Positions 9,015-16,934 of a stretch of DNA of 64,000 nucleotides are shown in pieces. The notes under the pieces are model-generated. The model was not told the origin of the DNA, did no database searches, and saw only the letters and a list, made by a program, of their open reading frames with translations. Position numbers and translations under genes: made by a program. Origin of the DNA: Bacteroidales bacterium WCE2008 (lineage in GTDB: Bacteria; Bacteroidota; Bacteroidia; Bacteroidales; UBA932). The stretch is taken from the NCBI GenBank assembly GCA_900167925.1, contig FUZM01000001.1, positions 610,618 to 674,617 on the forward strand, in the 5' to 3' direction. How positions within the stretch are numbered: position 1 is the first letter of the stretch; each line of letters starts with the position of its first letter.

Positions 9015-11303
9015 ATGAAAGAATATATAACGCTGAAAGCGGCATTGTTCTTTGCCGTAATGATGTCATGGAGCGCCTCAATGATGGGGCAAGGAATCAA
9101 TGGAATCGTAGTCGATTCCAATCGTACACCTGTCAGTAGTGCAACTGTCGTTTTACAGACGGCTGATTCTGTCTTCGTAGACGCGACGGTCTCCAAAGAG
9201 GACGGCTCTTTTGCTTTCTCAAATAGTGACGTCCCTTTTATACTTACCGTGCAGCATATAGCATATAATAATCTGCAACAATTGTTCAGAGACGCAAGTG
9301 TCGGGGAGATTGTACTGGCTCCGGGTGAAGAATACCTTACAGAGGCCGTTGTCTCTGCCAGCAAACCGTATGTCAAGGTTGAGGACGGCAAGTTTTTATA
9401 TGACACAAGGGATCTTGTCCGGAACCATATCGCTGACAATGCATGGGAGTTATTGAATAAGATACCGGGCGTTTATTCAAAAGGTTCGTCTGTTTCTCTT
9501 GTCGGTGCCGGAGAGGTTTCAGTTCTTATAGATGGGAGACTTACAACCATGACGGCAGACCAGTTGTACACCATGCTGAACAACACTCCTGCAGACCGGG
9601 TTGAAACAGCTGAAATCATCTATAACGCGCCGCCACAATACCATGTCAACGGTGCCGTCGTGAATCTTGTCATGCGCCGTTCCGCAATCAGTCATGTTGA
9701 AGGAGAAATTGCGGCTGATTATGCCAACCAGTATTACGGTTATGGAGGATTGAATGCAAATCTGAGAGTGGGCACTTCCAGGACTACATTTGATTTTATG
9801 TATGGAATCAACAGAAAGAAGAGCATGCAATATTCCGTAATAGATTCCCACCACGAATTGAATGACGCCTTATATGATATAAACCAAACGGAAAGGATCA
9901 GCAGCAAGTATTGGGAACATGATTTAAGGGCATCGCTGGACTACAGTATCAATGACAAAAGCAGTATTAATGTTGCTTATACGGCGATGATTTCTCCTGA
10001 TAAGGACAACCTCAGCCGCACGACAGGAAATTTTCAGGATAGTTTCAACAATAAGGCAGCGTCCTTAGGTATGCACAACATATCCTTGAATTCGACATTC
10101 GGGTTTGGCTTGTCGTTGGGCGGTGACTTTACGCATTACAATTCCGATGACAGTCAGAATCTTGAAATCGACTACAAAAACGGTACTTCGGGAAGGATTG
10201 CAGCCAGGAGCTCTCAAACAATAGACAGATATTCTGTATATGCAGACCAGAGCCATTATGTCGGGAATGGTTGGGGAATTGGGTACGGAGCATCGTATGT
10301 ATATTCTTTTGACAGAGATTATCAGTGTTATGATGTTGCTGAAAACGTCAATCAAACGCAAGATACGGATTCCCGGCTCAGGGAGCATAAAACCGATCTT
10401 TATTTTTCTGCTTCCAAACAGTTTGAGTCCGGGCTTTCTTTCAGTGCTTCCTTGAAAGGTGAGTACTATAAGGTCGGAGAATATGAGAAGTGGGCGTTAT
10501 ACCCCCAGTTCTCACTCAATTATTCCAAAACTCCGAGGCATATCTTTCAGATTGGCTTGTCAACAGATAAAACATATCCGAAATACTGGGCAATGCTGTC
10601 TTCAATCAGCTATGTGGACGGCTATTCTGAAATTCATGGATCCCCTGGGATAAGGCCTTCTACTGAGTACAGTCTGAATGCGGCATATATCTATGATATG
10701 AGGTATGTGTTTGCTGCTTTTATTACTCATGCGGATGATTATTTTGCCCAGTCTCCTTATCAGTCAGTGGAAAGACTCGCCTTGATATACAAAAGCATGA
10801 ACTGGAATTATATGCAGAATGCCGGTGTCAACGTCATTATTCCCGTAAGCATTGGGAAATGGCTGGAAGCAAGGTTTACCGGGGTTGGAATGTACATGCA
10901 TCAGCGATGTGATGATTTCTATGATCTTGCTTTTGACCGGGAGAAGTTCTCTTTCATGGGATTCATGGACAATACATTCATCGTCAACAAGAATCTGATG
11001 TTTGAATTGAATGCGAATATTCAGTCTCCGGTTATACAGGGTACTTTTGATATAGGTACGATTTCTTCTGTACAGGCTGGAGTGAAATGGAACTTCGTCA
11101 AGGACAGGATGTCCTTGAGCGTGTATTGTAACGACATCTTCAATACGTCGTCTCCAAAACTTACTGTTGACTATAAGGGGCAGAACCTTGTCATGGACAG
11201 TAGATTCTATTCTCGCCAGATATTTGCCAAGTTGATCTATAGATTTGGCGGCTTCAGTAGCAAGAGCGCGAAAGAAATAGACTCTTCCCGCTTCGGACAT
11301 TAG
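9015..11303 (+). CDS. TonB-dependent outer-membrane receptor (no SusD partner) of the peptide cassette
   Basis: This 762-residue outer-membrane beta-barrel protein has a signal peptide (about 1-25, ending MMGQ), an N-terminal carboxypeptidase-regulatory-like beta-sandwich (about 27-105) and a plug-like region around 110-220 (LLNKIPGV, VLIDGR). A long barrel of alternating aromatic strands follows. It belongs to the receptor type with CarboxypepD_reg and 'outer membrane beta-barrel family' domains, and it lacks the SusD partner seen at the later loci. It lies directly upstream of the precursor peptide (46 bp gap) and inside the direct-repeat-bracketed segment. This suggests it transports the peptide product, or the metal or ligand bound by it. 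Its G+C is intermediate between the xylan genes and the maturases. TonB dependence is inferred; no TonB box was proven. Confidence 0.8.
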   Translation: MKEYITLKAALFFAVMMSWSASMMGQGINGIVVDSNRTPVSSATVVLQTADSVFVDATVSKEDGSFAFSNSDVPFILTVQHIAYNNLQQLFRDASVGEIVLAPGEEYLTEAVVSASKPYVKVEDGKFLYDTRDLVRNHIADNAWELLNKIPGVYSKGSSVSLVGAGEVSVLIDGRLTTMTADQLYTMLNNTPADRVETAEIIYNAPPQYHVNGAVVNLVMRRSAISHVEGEIAADYANQYYGYGGLNANLRVGTSRTTFDFMYGINRKKSMQYSVIDSHHELNDALYDINQTERISSKYWEHDLRASLDYSINDKSSINVAYTAMISPDKDNLSRTTGNFQDSFNNKAASLGMHNISLNSTFGFGLSLGGDFTHYNSDDSQNLEIDYKNGTSGRIAARSSQTIDRYSVYADQSHYVGNGWGIGYGASYVYSFDRDYQCYDVAENVNQTQDTDSRLREHKTDLYFSASKQFESGLSFSASLKGEYYKVGEYEKWALYPQFSLNYSKTPRHIFQIGLSTDKTYPKYWAMLSSISYVDGYSEIHGSPGIRPSTEYSLNAAYIYDMRYVFAAFITHADDYFAQSPYQSVERLALIYKSMNWNYMQNAGVNVIIPVSIGKWLEARFTGVGMYMHQRCDDFYDLAFDREKFSFMGFMDNTFIVNKNLMFELNANIQSPVIQGTFDIGTISSVQAGVKWNFVKDRMSLSVYCNDIFNTSSPKLTVDYKGQNLVMDSRFYSRQIFAKLIYRFGGFSSKSAKEIDSSRFGH

Positions 11304-11349
11304 TCCAGGGGAGCTTTTATATTATGTTTAATTAAATCAAAACTGTATC

Positions 11350-11508
11350 ATGAAAAAAAGATTTTTAGTAAATGATGACGCAGAGCAGCTTTGGGAGGAA
11401 TTCGAGAAAACAGAATCGATTGAGATTAAGGGCGGAGACTCAAAGCCTGGTTCTATCGTTCACGATCAATCCAACTGCACAATAACGCTTTGGAAAAAGA
11501 ATTTCTAA
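11350..11508 (+). CDS. Putative RiPP precursor peptide (52 aa)
   Basis: This small gene encodes 52 residues beginning MKKRFLVNDDAEQLWEEF and ending NCTITLWKKNF. The N-terminal part is charged and predicted helical, as expected of a leader. A Gly-Gly pair at residues 28-29 (EIKGG) could mark a leader-core boundary. The 23-residue remainder holds the only Cys (residue 43), several Ser/Thr and a Trp-Lys-Lys triplet. These are plausible targets of YcaO (backbone or Cys/Ser/Thr chemistry) and radical SAM (side-chain cross-links). It sits between the TonB receptor and the maturase and is followed by a stem-loop. No signal peptide is evident. The role is inferred from size, position and partners; the precise cleavage site is unknown. 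Confidence 0.75.
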   Translation: MKKRFLVNDDAEQLWEEFEKTESIEIKGGDSKPGSIVHDQSNCTITLWKKNF

Positions 11509-11525
11509 TTATGTAACAAGGGGAT

Positions 11526-11570
11526 GATAGCAAATTCATTATATATTCATATTTTCTTGAATTTGCTATC
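11526..11570 (+). terminator. Stem-loop between precursor and maturase (attenuator-type)
   Basis: Perfect 13-bp inverted repeat: 11526-11538 (GATAGCAAATTCA) pairs with 11558-11570 across a 19-nt AT-rich loop, followed by a T-rich tract (TCTTCTTT). It lies 18 bp after the precursor stop and 24 bp before the radical SAM start. It could act as a partial terminator or RNA-stability element giving more precursor than enzyme mRNA. Confidence 0.65.
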
Positions 11571-11593
11571 TCTTCTTTATCTGCTTCGCCTAT

Positions 11594-12979
11594 ATGGACT
11601 ATTATTTTAAAATAGCGGATACATGTTCAATCCATAAAATAGCCGGATATGATCAATCATATATTGTAGATAATACAAATGGCTGTTGGTGCGTGTTTGA
11701 TAATGAATTTTCAGATTTCATTTCTGCTTTTATCGGAAACTCTGTTTCTTCCGTTGATTTGCATTTAAATCATACTCATTTCGCGTTGTTGAAATCTCTT
11801 TTCATGCAAGGCATTCTAAGAATCAATGAAGAATCGTATTTTACGGAGAAAGAAACTAAAGAGACTAATAATCGCCTGACAATAATAGTAAATACAACGA
11901 ATCGCTGTAATCTTCGTTGTGATTATTGCTACGCATATTCAGATAGTCCCCATAGACTCAGTTTCTCCCCAGTTTCCATAGAGGAGGATATCAAAAAGAT
12001 TGCTGGGAATAATACAAAGCAAGAGATTTTAGTTGTCTTTCATGGTGGAGAACCATTGCTATGTTGGGATAGGATCGTCGAAATGGTACAAAAGCTAAGT
12101 GACACGTTTGATGACATTTCATTTTCAATACAGACAAACGGTACTTTAATCAATAAACAAATTGTCGATTTTGTCAAGACTCACAATATTAGGATTGGAG
12201 TCAGTCTTGATGGATCTGACAAGCAAACCAATATCCATCGATTTGGTGAAGATAATAATGACTATCTGAATACAGTTTCCAGGAATATTGATTTACTGAC
12301 GCATAATGGGGTTAAATTTGGTATTCTGTCGGTTGTTACGAATGAAAATTATAAAGAATTACTGAATAGTATGTCATTTTTCGTGGAGAAAGGGGTAAGA
12401 GGCTTTGGGTACAACTATATTTTATCCAAAGGTAGAAGTTCTGATAAAAACCCTGCTGTACCAGTCAGTGAACTTGTTGATGTGTATACGAAAATTGCAT
12501 GTTATATAAATGACTATAATGCACGGCATGATCCAAAAGACTATATTTCAGAAAGAACTGTAAGTGTTTTGGTATATAGCTTGGCGCATAAACCCTTGGG
12601 TGCATGTTACTCTTCTCCATGTATGGCTGGGGATGGTCATTTTGCTCTTGATGTTAATGGAGATGTATACCCATGCGATGAGTTTGTTGGAGAATCTGAA
12701 TTCTGCATAGGGAATATACGCAATGAAGATTTTTCAATAGATAATAAAAGAGACATTATCGCGAGGTTCAGATGTAGAAGTATTGATTCTTTGGAGAAAT
12801 GTAGACAGTGCCCACTCAACAGACTGTGTCCGTTCAAGTGCCCTTCTGATTCCTATTATAGGACAGGCGAATTGTTTCAGCCCCATAGTATGTGTGAGTT
12901 TACCAGGTTCGTATTGCCAAGGTATATGTATTTATTACAGAATAGTATTATTAGACCGGAATATTTTGTGTTCCATTGA
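11594..12979 (+). CDS. Radical SAM/SPASM peptide maturase with N-terminal RRE-like domain
   Basis: This 461-residue enzyme has the radical SAM signature CNLRCDYCY (Cys105, Cys109, Cys112) that binds the AdoMet-cleaving [4Fe-4S] cluster, an FHGGEPLL motif and a strand with SLDG. The C-terminal SPASM region is Cys-rich (Cys338, Cys343, YPCDEF, EKCRQCPLNRLCPFKC, a final SMCEF) and would hold auxiliary clusters. The first ~85 residues precede the barrel and look like a PqqD-type/RRE winged-helix peptide-binding domain. Such enzymes install thioether or carbon-carbon cross-links, or epimerise residues, in precursor peptides. It lies downstream of the small precursor gene and 3 bp before the YcaO gene. 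The DNA is very AT-rich (30% and 43% G+C in two 60-base lines I counted), unlike the flanking GC-rich genes. The exact reaction is unknown. Confidence 0.9.
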   Translation: MDYYFKIADTCSIHKIAGYDQSYIVDNTNGCWCVFDNEFSDFISAFIGNSVSSVDLHLNHTHFALLKSLFMQGILRINEESYFTEKETKETNNRLTIIVNTTNRCNLRCDYCYAYSDSPHRLSFSPVSIEEDIKKIAGNNTKQEILVVFHGGEPLLCWDRIVEMVQKLSDTFDDISFSIQTNGTLINKQIVDFVKTHNIRIGVSLDGSDKQTNIHRFGEDNNDYLNTVSRNIDLLTHNGVKFGILSVVTNENYKELLNSMSFFVEKGVRGFGYNYILSKGRSSDKNPAVPVSELVDVYTKIACYINDYNARHDPKDYISERTVSVLVYSLAHKPLGACYSSPCMAGDGHFALDVNGDVYPCDEFVGESEFCIGNIRNEDFSIDNKRDIIARFRCRSIDSLEKCRQCPLNRLCPFKCPSDSYYRTGELFQPHSMCEFTRFVLPRYMYLLQNSIIRPEYFVFH

Positions 12980-12982
12980 GAT

Positions 12983-14806
12983 ATGAGGAAGTTTAAACAA
13001 TATAAAGCTGTTTCTCCGGAAGAAACAATCAATAGAATCAGGGTGATTCTGGATAATGTCGGAATTTTCTTGAAAGAGAATTCTAGCGAGAAGGATGGTT
13101 TATATGCATGCCGATTGACTATTAATAATGATGGTTTGTCGGCTATGGACATCGGTACAAATGGCAAAGGACGTACATACGAATATGCTCTTGCAAGTGG
13201 ATATGCGGAATTTATGGAAAGATTGCAAAATGGATTAGTATACGATCAGACAGCACTAAATCGTATGGTGAAGAGTATCGTGGAGACTCACGATGATTCC
13301 TCGCCAATGAAGCGGCAGCTCATTGATTATGGATACGATTGCAATTTCGTTTCTGATATTAATGAATCGTTATGGAGTGCAGATGCTGCGATTAATACGT
13401 ATCACGATGATTTACAGCAGCTTTTTCGAATAAAGGATGATAAAGCTGTCTATGCCCAAATAAAGAAATATATAGATGAGGAGCAGGCCTTGATGGTCCC
13501 AGTTTATTCTGTGACAAAGGGGAAAGAAGTATTATATCCGATAAAATGGGCTTTAATGGCGACCGGCTCAAATGGAATGTGCGCCGGTAATACGCCATCA
13601 GAGGCTATACTTCAGGGAATGTGCGAGATCTTTGAGCGGTATTCTGCATATCATATTTTTTTCGATCATCTTACGCCACCAACTTTGGATATTGAACTCT
13701 TTAAAGATACTATAGTTTATGGTAAAATGAGAGCGTTAATGAATCGTTATGGATATGAGTTCATCATCAAAGATTGTTCGTTGGGAAAAGGCCTGCCAGT
13801 AATTGGATTGCTGATAATTGATCGCAAGCATAAAACATACAATTTTAAACTGGGAGCCGATTTTGTCCCGGCTATAGCTCTTGAAAGATGCTTGACGGAG
13901 GTATACCAGTCCCATAGTGGTTTTATATGTCTCCCCTTGTTGAGTGGAACGATAGATAATAATGATGTGAACTATCTAAGAATGCTACGTTCAGGTACAG
14001 GACAATGGCCGGAATCTATCTTTTACTCAACTCCGTCATATCAGTTTGCCGGATTTGATGACTCTTTGGGGAAAGATAATGATTCCGATTTAAGGTACGG
14101 ATTCAAACTGATTGGCGATTTGGGAAGCAACCTGTATATAAGGGACAACTCTTTTTTGGGTTTTCCGACTTACTATGTTATTGCTCCGGGGCTTAGCGGA
14201 GTCTACCAGAGTATAGCAGAGTTGAATGAAAACAAGCAGACAAGTCCGGATTATATAATGTCCAAGTACAAAGGTAAGTTCAATTTTGAAAGAGATATGA
14301 AGAGCTTTACTCTCGAAGTCGAGGCGGCTTTAAAGAAAACGGGTGAGTTTATTTTTAATGAGCTGATACCGTTTTATCAGAGTAAAGAGTTAAGTGATCT
14401 GGATCCAAATCTTTTCCTGTGCATGGCTTATTATAAAATGGGCAATTATCAGAAGGCATATGATTATATTCATAGTTTCTTGCGCGGAAAAGACAATGAT
14501 TATGAGTACTATTTTGCTGCATCGGACTACATATTGCTTCGCTACCTGAATAACGTGAAAGATGACGATGTCAAATCGACGCTGACAATTAAATATGGCA
14601 GGGAAATAGCAGAGGATGTTATAGAAGATATGCATTCTCCAGAAGATATATTCAAATACTACAGTTTTGACAGACACTTTGATTGGAGAAATATGAACAC
14701 AAACAGATCTTCATTCTTTATGAGAGTTCTGGCCTTGGATAGACGGATTAAAAAGGCGATAGTTGAGAATTCTGTTAAACAAAGTGACTTGGGAAAGTTG
14801 TTCTAA
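12983..14806 (+). CDS. YcaO-family protein, long E. coli YcaO-like type
   Basis: YcaO proteins use ATP to activate peptide backbone amides (azoline, thioamide or amidine formation). The two family ATP-binding blocks are clear: NGKGRTYEYALASGYAEFMER at residues 60-80, and NGMCAGNT...EAILQGMCEIFER at about 197-219 (Glu207, Gln211, Glu215, Glu218). An ALERCLTEVYQ helix follows. The length of 607 residues and the TPR-like segment near 475-502 (LFLCMAYYKMGNYQKAYDYI) match the E. coli YcaO architecture rather than short cyclodehydratases. The C-terminus (SDLGKLF) lacks the PxPxP tail seen in azoline-forming YcaOs. It is translationally coupled to the radical SAM gene and equally AT-rich. It most likely modifies the 52-residue peptide; a housekeeping role like that proposed for E. 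coli YcaO with RimO is the alternative. Confidence 0.9.
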   Translation: MRKFKQYKAVSPEETINRIRVILDNVGIFLKENSSEKDGLYACRLTINNDGLSAMDIGTNGKGRTYEYALASGYAEFMERLQNGLVYDQTALNRMVKSIVETHDDSSPMKRQLIDYGYDCNFVSDINESLWSADAAINTYHDDLQQLFRIKDDKAVYAQIKKYIDEEQALMVPVYSVTKGKEVLYPIKWALMATGSNGMCAGNTPSEAILQGMCEIFERYSAYHIFFDHLTPPTLDIELFKDTIVYGKMRALMNRYGYEFIIKDCSLGKGLPVIGLLIIDRKHKTYNFKLGADFVPAIALERCLTEVYQSHSGFICLPLLSGTIDNNDVNYLRMLRSGTGQWPESIFYSTPSYQFAGFDDSLGKDNDSDLRYGFKLIGDLGSNLYIRDNSFLGFPTYYVIAPGLSGVYQSIAELNENKQTSPDYIMSKYKGKFNFERDMKSFTLEVEAALKKTGEFIFNELIPFYQSKELSDLDPNLFLCMAYYKMGNYQKAYDYIHSFLRGKDNDYEYYFAASDYILLRYLNNVKDDDVKSTLTIKYGREIAEDVIEDMHSPEDIFKYYSFDRHFDWRNMNTNRSSFFMRVLALDRRIKKAIVENSVKQSDLGKLF

Positions 14807-14820
14807 ACCATTCCTCAACC

Positions 14821-14959
14821 CTCGACTTCTTTACCGGCTACCGTTAGGCCCTTTACAAATATCCGACCGAATCCACCGGTGGCTGCGCCGACTTCGATTT
14901 CTATCGCCTCCGCCCCGTTGACGCGCTGTAATACAAGCCGGGGCTTCATAGGTTTGTTG
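14821..14959 (+). pseudogene. Direct repeat copy B: degenerate 3' fragment of a GH43 gene
   Basis: This segment aligns gap-free to 8813-8951. In the GH43 frame it reads through the same terminal residues (ADFDFYRLRPVDAL) but has a TAG in place of a Ser codon at 14845-14847. Of 13 coding mismatches, 5 are synonymous, so the fragment probably derives from a diverged functional homologue and was not copied recently from copy A. It begins 14 bp after the YcaO stop and marks the right edge of the peptide cassette. Confidence 0.9.
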
Positions 14960-15492
14960 TATATTCTATGTCTATTCCTGAAAAAATTAGTTTACAACTC
15001 CGGGTGCGGGGTTTAATTATATCTTATTGGTAATCAGGTGTTTATGGTGAGGCGTCGCACCCGCACCTGCCAAAAATCGTGCCTCTGAGTGCGACATTGG
15101 CTTGTAAGTGTTTGATAATCAATGATTAAGCAAAACGCCCCACACCCGCAGTTTCTGTGCTCAACTGTTGCTGCTGAAAACTGAATGTATTTATATGTCC
15201 CGTAAGAATAGGCGTCCGACCGTAACAATCGGGCTGAATGATGGATTGATTGATGTCGCCTGACAGTATCTGACGCGCCGGCGAAGAATATGTTTGCCGC
15301 CACTGACTCTCCGGTATCCGAACCAAGTGCTATCTTGCCGTCATCAGCCGCGCAGGCGAAGAATCTGTTGGTCCGCCTCGGGCAACAGTCGGGCGCGAGG
15401 AGAGCCGCCAGGATGATATGACCCCCGAAAGTCAGACAAAAAACTTCCGGGGGTCATATCAAAGTTGGGCTGAAATATTTCAACAGACGCCC
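14960..15492. other. Gene-free spacer with small repeats
   Basis: I see no credible gene here. Imperfect inverted-repeat arms lie at 14996-15011 and 15138-15153 (16 nt, two mismatches). A degenerate direct repeat of about 28 bp around GGCGAAGAAT is at 15274-15301 and 15349-15377. These may be relics of a mobile element next to the cassette. The hairpin downstream of metK lies at the right end. Confidence 0.5.
15416..15459 (-). terminator. Hairpin downstream of metK
   Basis: Sixteen-nt arms (15416-15431 and 15444-15459, one mismatch, built on ATGACCCCCG/CGGGGGTCAT) enclose a 12-nt loop, 34 bp after the metK stop. No strong T-run follows on the minus strand, so it may act as a stability hairpin as much as a terminator. 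Confidence 0.6.
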
Positions 15493-16752
15493 TTAAAGGC
15501 TGAAGGCGGCCTTGATCTTGTCGACAGAATCGAGGTCTTCCCAGCCGAAGAAACGGATCGGACGTCTTACTTCTTTGCCGTCGCGTATCAGCGTGACGGT
15601 TTTTGTATATGGCTTGCGTCCCATGTGGCCGTAGCTTGCGGTAGGCTCATAGATAGGGTTCTTGAGCTGGAATTTCTCGATGATCTTGGCAGGGCGGAGG
15701 TCGAAGATTTCGCCGATCTTTTCGGCTATCTCGCTGTCCTTGAGGCCGTTCTTGGCGGTTCCGTAGGTCTCGACGTAGATGCTGACAGGGCGGGCTACGC
15801 CGATGGCGTATGATACCTGGACAAGCATTTCGTCGGCTACGCCGGCTGCTACCATGTTCTTGGCGATGTACCTTGCGGCATATGCGGCTGAACGGTCGAC
15901 CTTGGATGGGTCTTTGCCCGAGAAGGCTCCGCCGCCATGTGCGCCCTTGCCTCCGTATGTGTCCACGATGATCTTACGGCCTGTAAGACCAGTGTCTCCG
16001 TGAGGACCTCCGATGACGAACTTGCCGGTCGGGTTGACGTGGAGAATGAACTTTCCGTCGAAGAGGGCAGCGGTCTCGGCCGGGAGCTGGCTGATCACCT
16101 CAGGGATCAGTATGTTCCTGACGTCGGCTTCGATCTTGTCGTGCATGGCCTTTTCGCCTGCGAATTCGTCGTGCTGGGTCGATACTACGATTGTATGGAT
16201 TCGGACCGGTTTGTTGGTTTCGCCGTCGTATTCGATAGTGAACTGGGCCTTGGCGTCCGGCCGGAGATATGGCATCAATTCGAGCCTGTTCTTGCGGATG
16301 TCCGCAAGGGTGAGAAGTGTAAGATGCGACAGGGCAAGCGGGAGAGGCATGTAATCCTCGGTATCCCGGCATGCGTAGCCGAACATCATTCCCTGGTCGC
16401 CGGCGCCCTGATCCTCAGGATTCTCGCGCACTACGCCCTGGTTGATATCTCCGCTCTGGTCGTGGATCGCGGAGAGCACACCGCAGGAGTTGGCGTCGAA
16501 CATGTAGTCGGCTTTGTTATAGCCGATCCTGTCGATGACGTCGCGCACGACATGCTGGATGTCCACGTAGGCGCTTTCCGAGCGGACTTCTCCGCCGACC
16601 ACTACCAATCCTGTTGTACAGAAAGTTTCACAGGCCACTTTGGCCTCTTCGTCCTGACGGAGGAACTCGTCCAGGACCGCGTCTGAAATCTGGTCCGAAA
16701 CCTTGTCCGGATGTCCCTCTGAGACTGATTCTGATGTAAAAAGATAATTCAT
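15493..16752 (-). CDS. metK: S-adenosylmethionine synthetase
   Basis: MetK forms S-adenosylmethionine from ATP and methionine in the cytosol. Family motifs are complete: [20 protein letters not shown] near the N-terminus, [12 protein letters not shown], and the phosphate-binding loop [20 protein letters not shown] length of about 419 residues is normal. I choose the start at 16752 ([10 protein letters not shown]), because bacterial MetK proteins begin close to this sequence; an in-frame ATG 12 bp upstream exists. It is monocistronic, with its own promoter at 16815-16842 and a hairpin downstream. Its GC-rich composition matches the core genome. Although it lies near the radical SAM gene it is a housekeeping gene and not obviously part of that cassette. 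Confidence 0.97.
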   Translation of the reverse strand: MNYLFTSESVSEGHPDKVSDQISDAVLDEFLRQDEEAKVACETFCTTGLVVVGGEVRSESAYVDIQHVVRDVIDRIGYNKADYMFDANSCGVLSAIHDQSGDINQGVVRENPEDQGAGDQGMMFGYACRDTEDYMPLPLALSHLTLLTLADIRKNRLELMPYLRPDAKAQFTIEYDGETNKPVRIHTIVVSTQHDEFAGEKAMHDKIEADVRNILIPEVISQLPAETAALFDGKFILHVNPTGKFVIGGPHGDTGLTGRKIIVDTYGGKGAHGGGAFSGKDPSKVDRSAAYAARYIAKNMVAAGVADEMLVQVSYAIGVARPVSIYVETYGTAKNGLKDSEIAEKIGEIFDLRPAKIIEKFQLKNPIYEPTASYGHMGRKPYTKTVTLIRDGKEVRRPIRFFGWEDLDSVDKIKAAFSL

Positions 16753-16814
16753 GACTTTTAGCATTTTTTATAGTGGTTGCAAGCGTGCAAATCCCTCCAC
16801 TATATTAATGAGTT

Positions 16815-16842
16815 GCAAAGGTAGCTAATTCGCCTGTCAAAA
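16815..16842 (-). promoter_or_regulatory. Bacteroidetes-type promoter of metK
   Basis: On the minus strand, TACCTTTGC (complement of 16815-16823) matches the -7 consensus TAnnTTTG. A TTTTGAC element (16836-16842) lies upstream near the expected -33 position. Confidence 0.6.
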
Positions 16843-16896
16843 TCAAATCATGTAACGGTAAAACGATTTTTATTTTCACACATTGAAAATCAGTAG

Positions 16897-16904
16897 TATA
16901 TTTG
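16897..16904 (+). promoter_or_regulatory. Bacteroidetes-type -7 element upstream of Oar-like gene 1
   Basis: TATATTTG matches TAnnTTTG, 31 bp before the start codon at 16935 and divergent from the metK promoter. The -33 element is weak. Confidence 0.5.
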
Positions 16905-16934
16905 CCCCCGAATTAACAAATTCTTTAATAATCC

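Noticed and set aside
11350..11508. Precursor of a GG-type bacteriocin with dedicated C39 export
   Set aside because: A Gly-Gly pair exists but no C39 peptidase/ABC exporter is in the window, so the cleavage site is left open.
8952..14820. Classical transposon or integrative element carrying the cassette
   Set aside because: No integrase, transposase or relaxase is encoded between the repeats; only the long flanking repeat supports mobility.
15493..16752. metK as part of the radical SAM cassette
   Set aside because: It lies outside the direct repeats, on the other strand, with its own promoter and core-genome composition.
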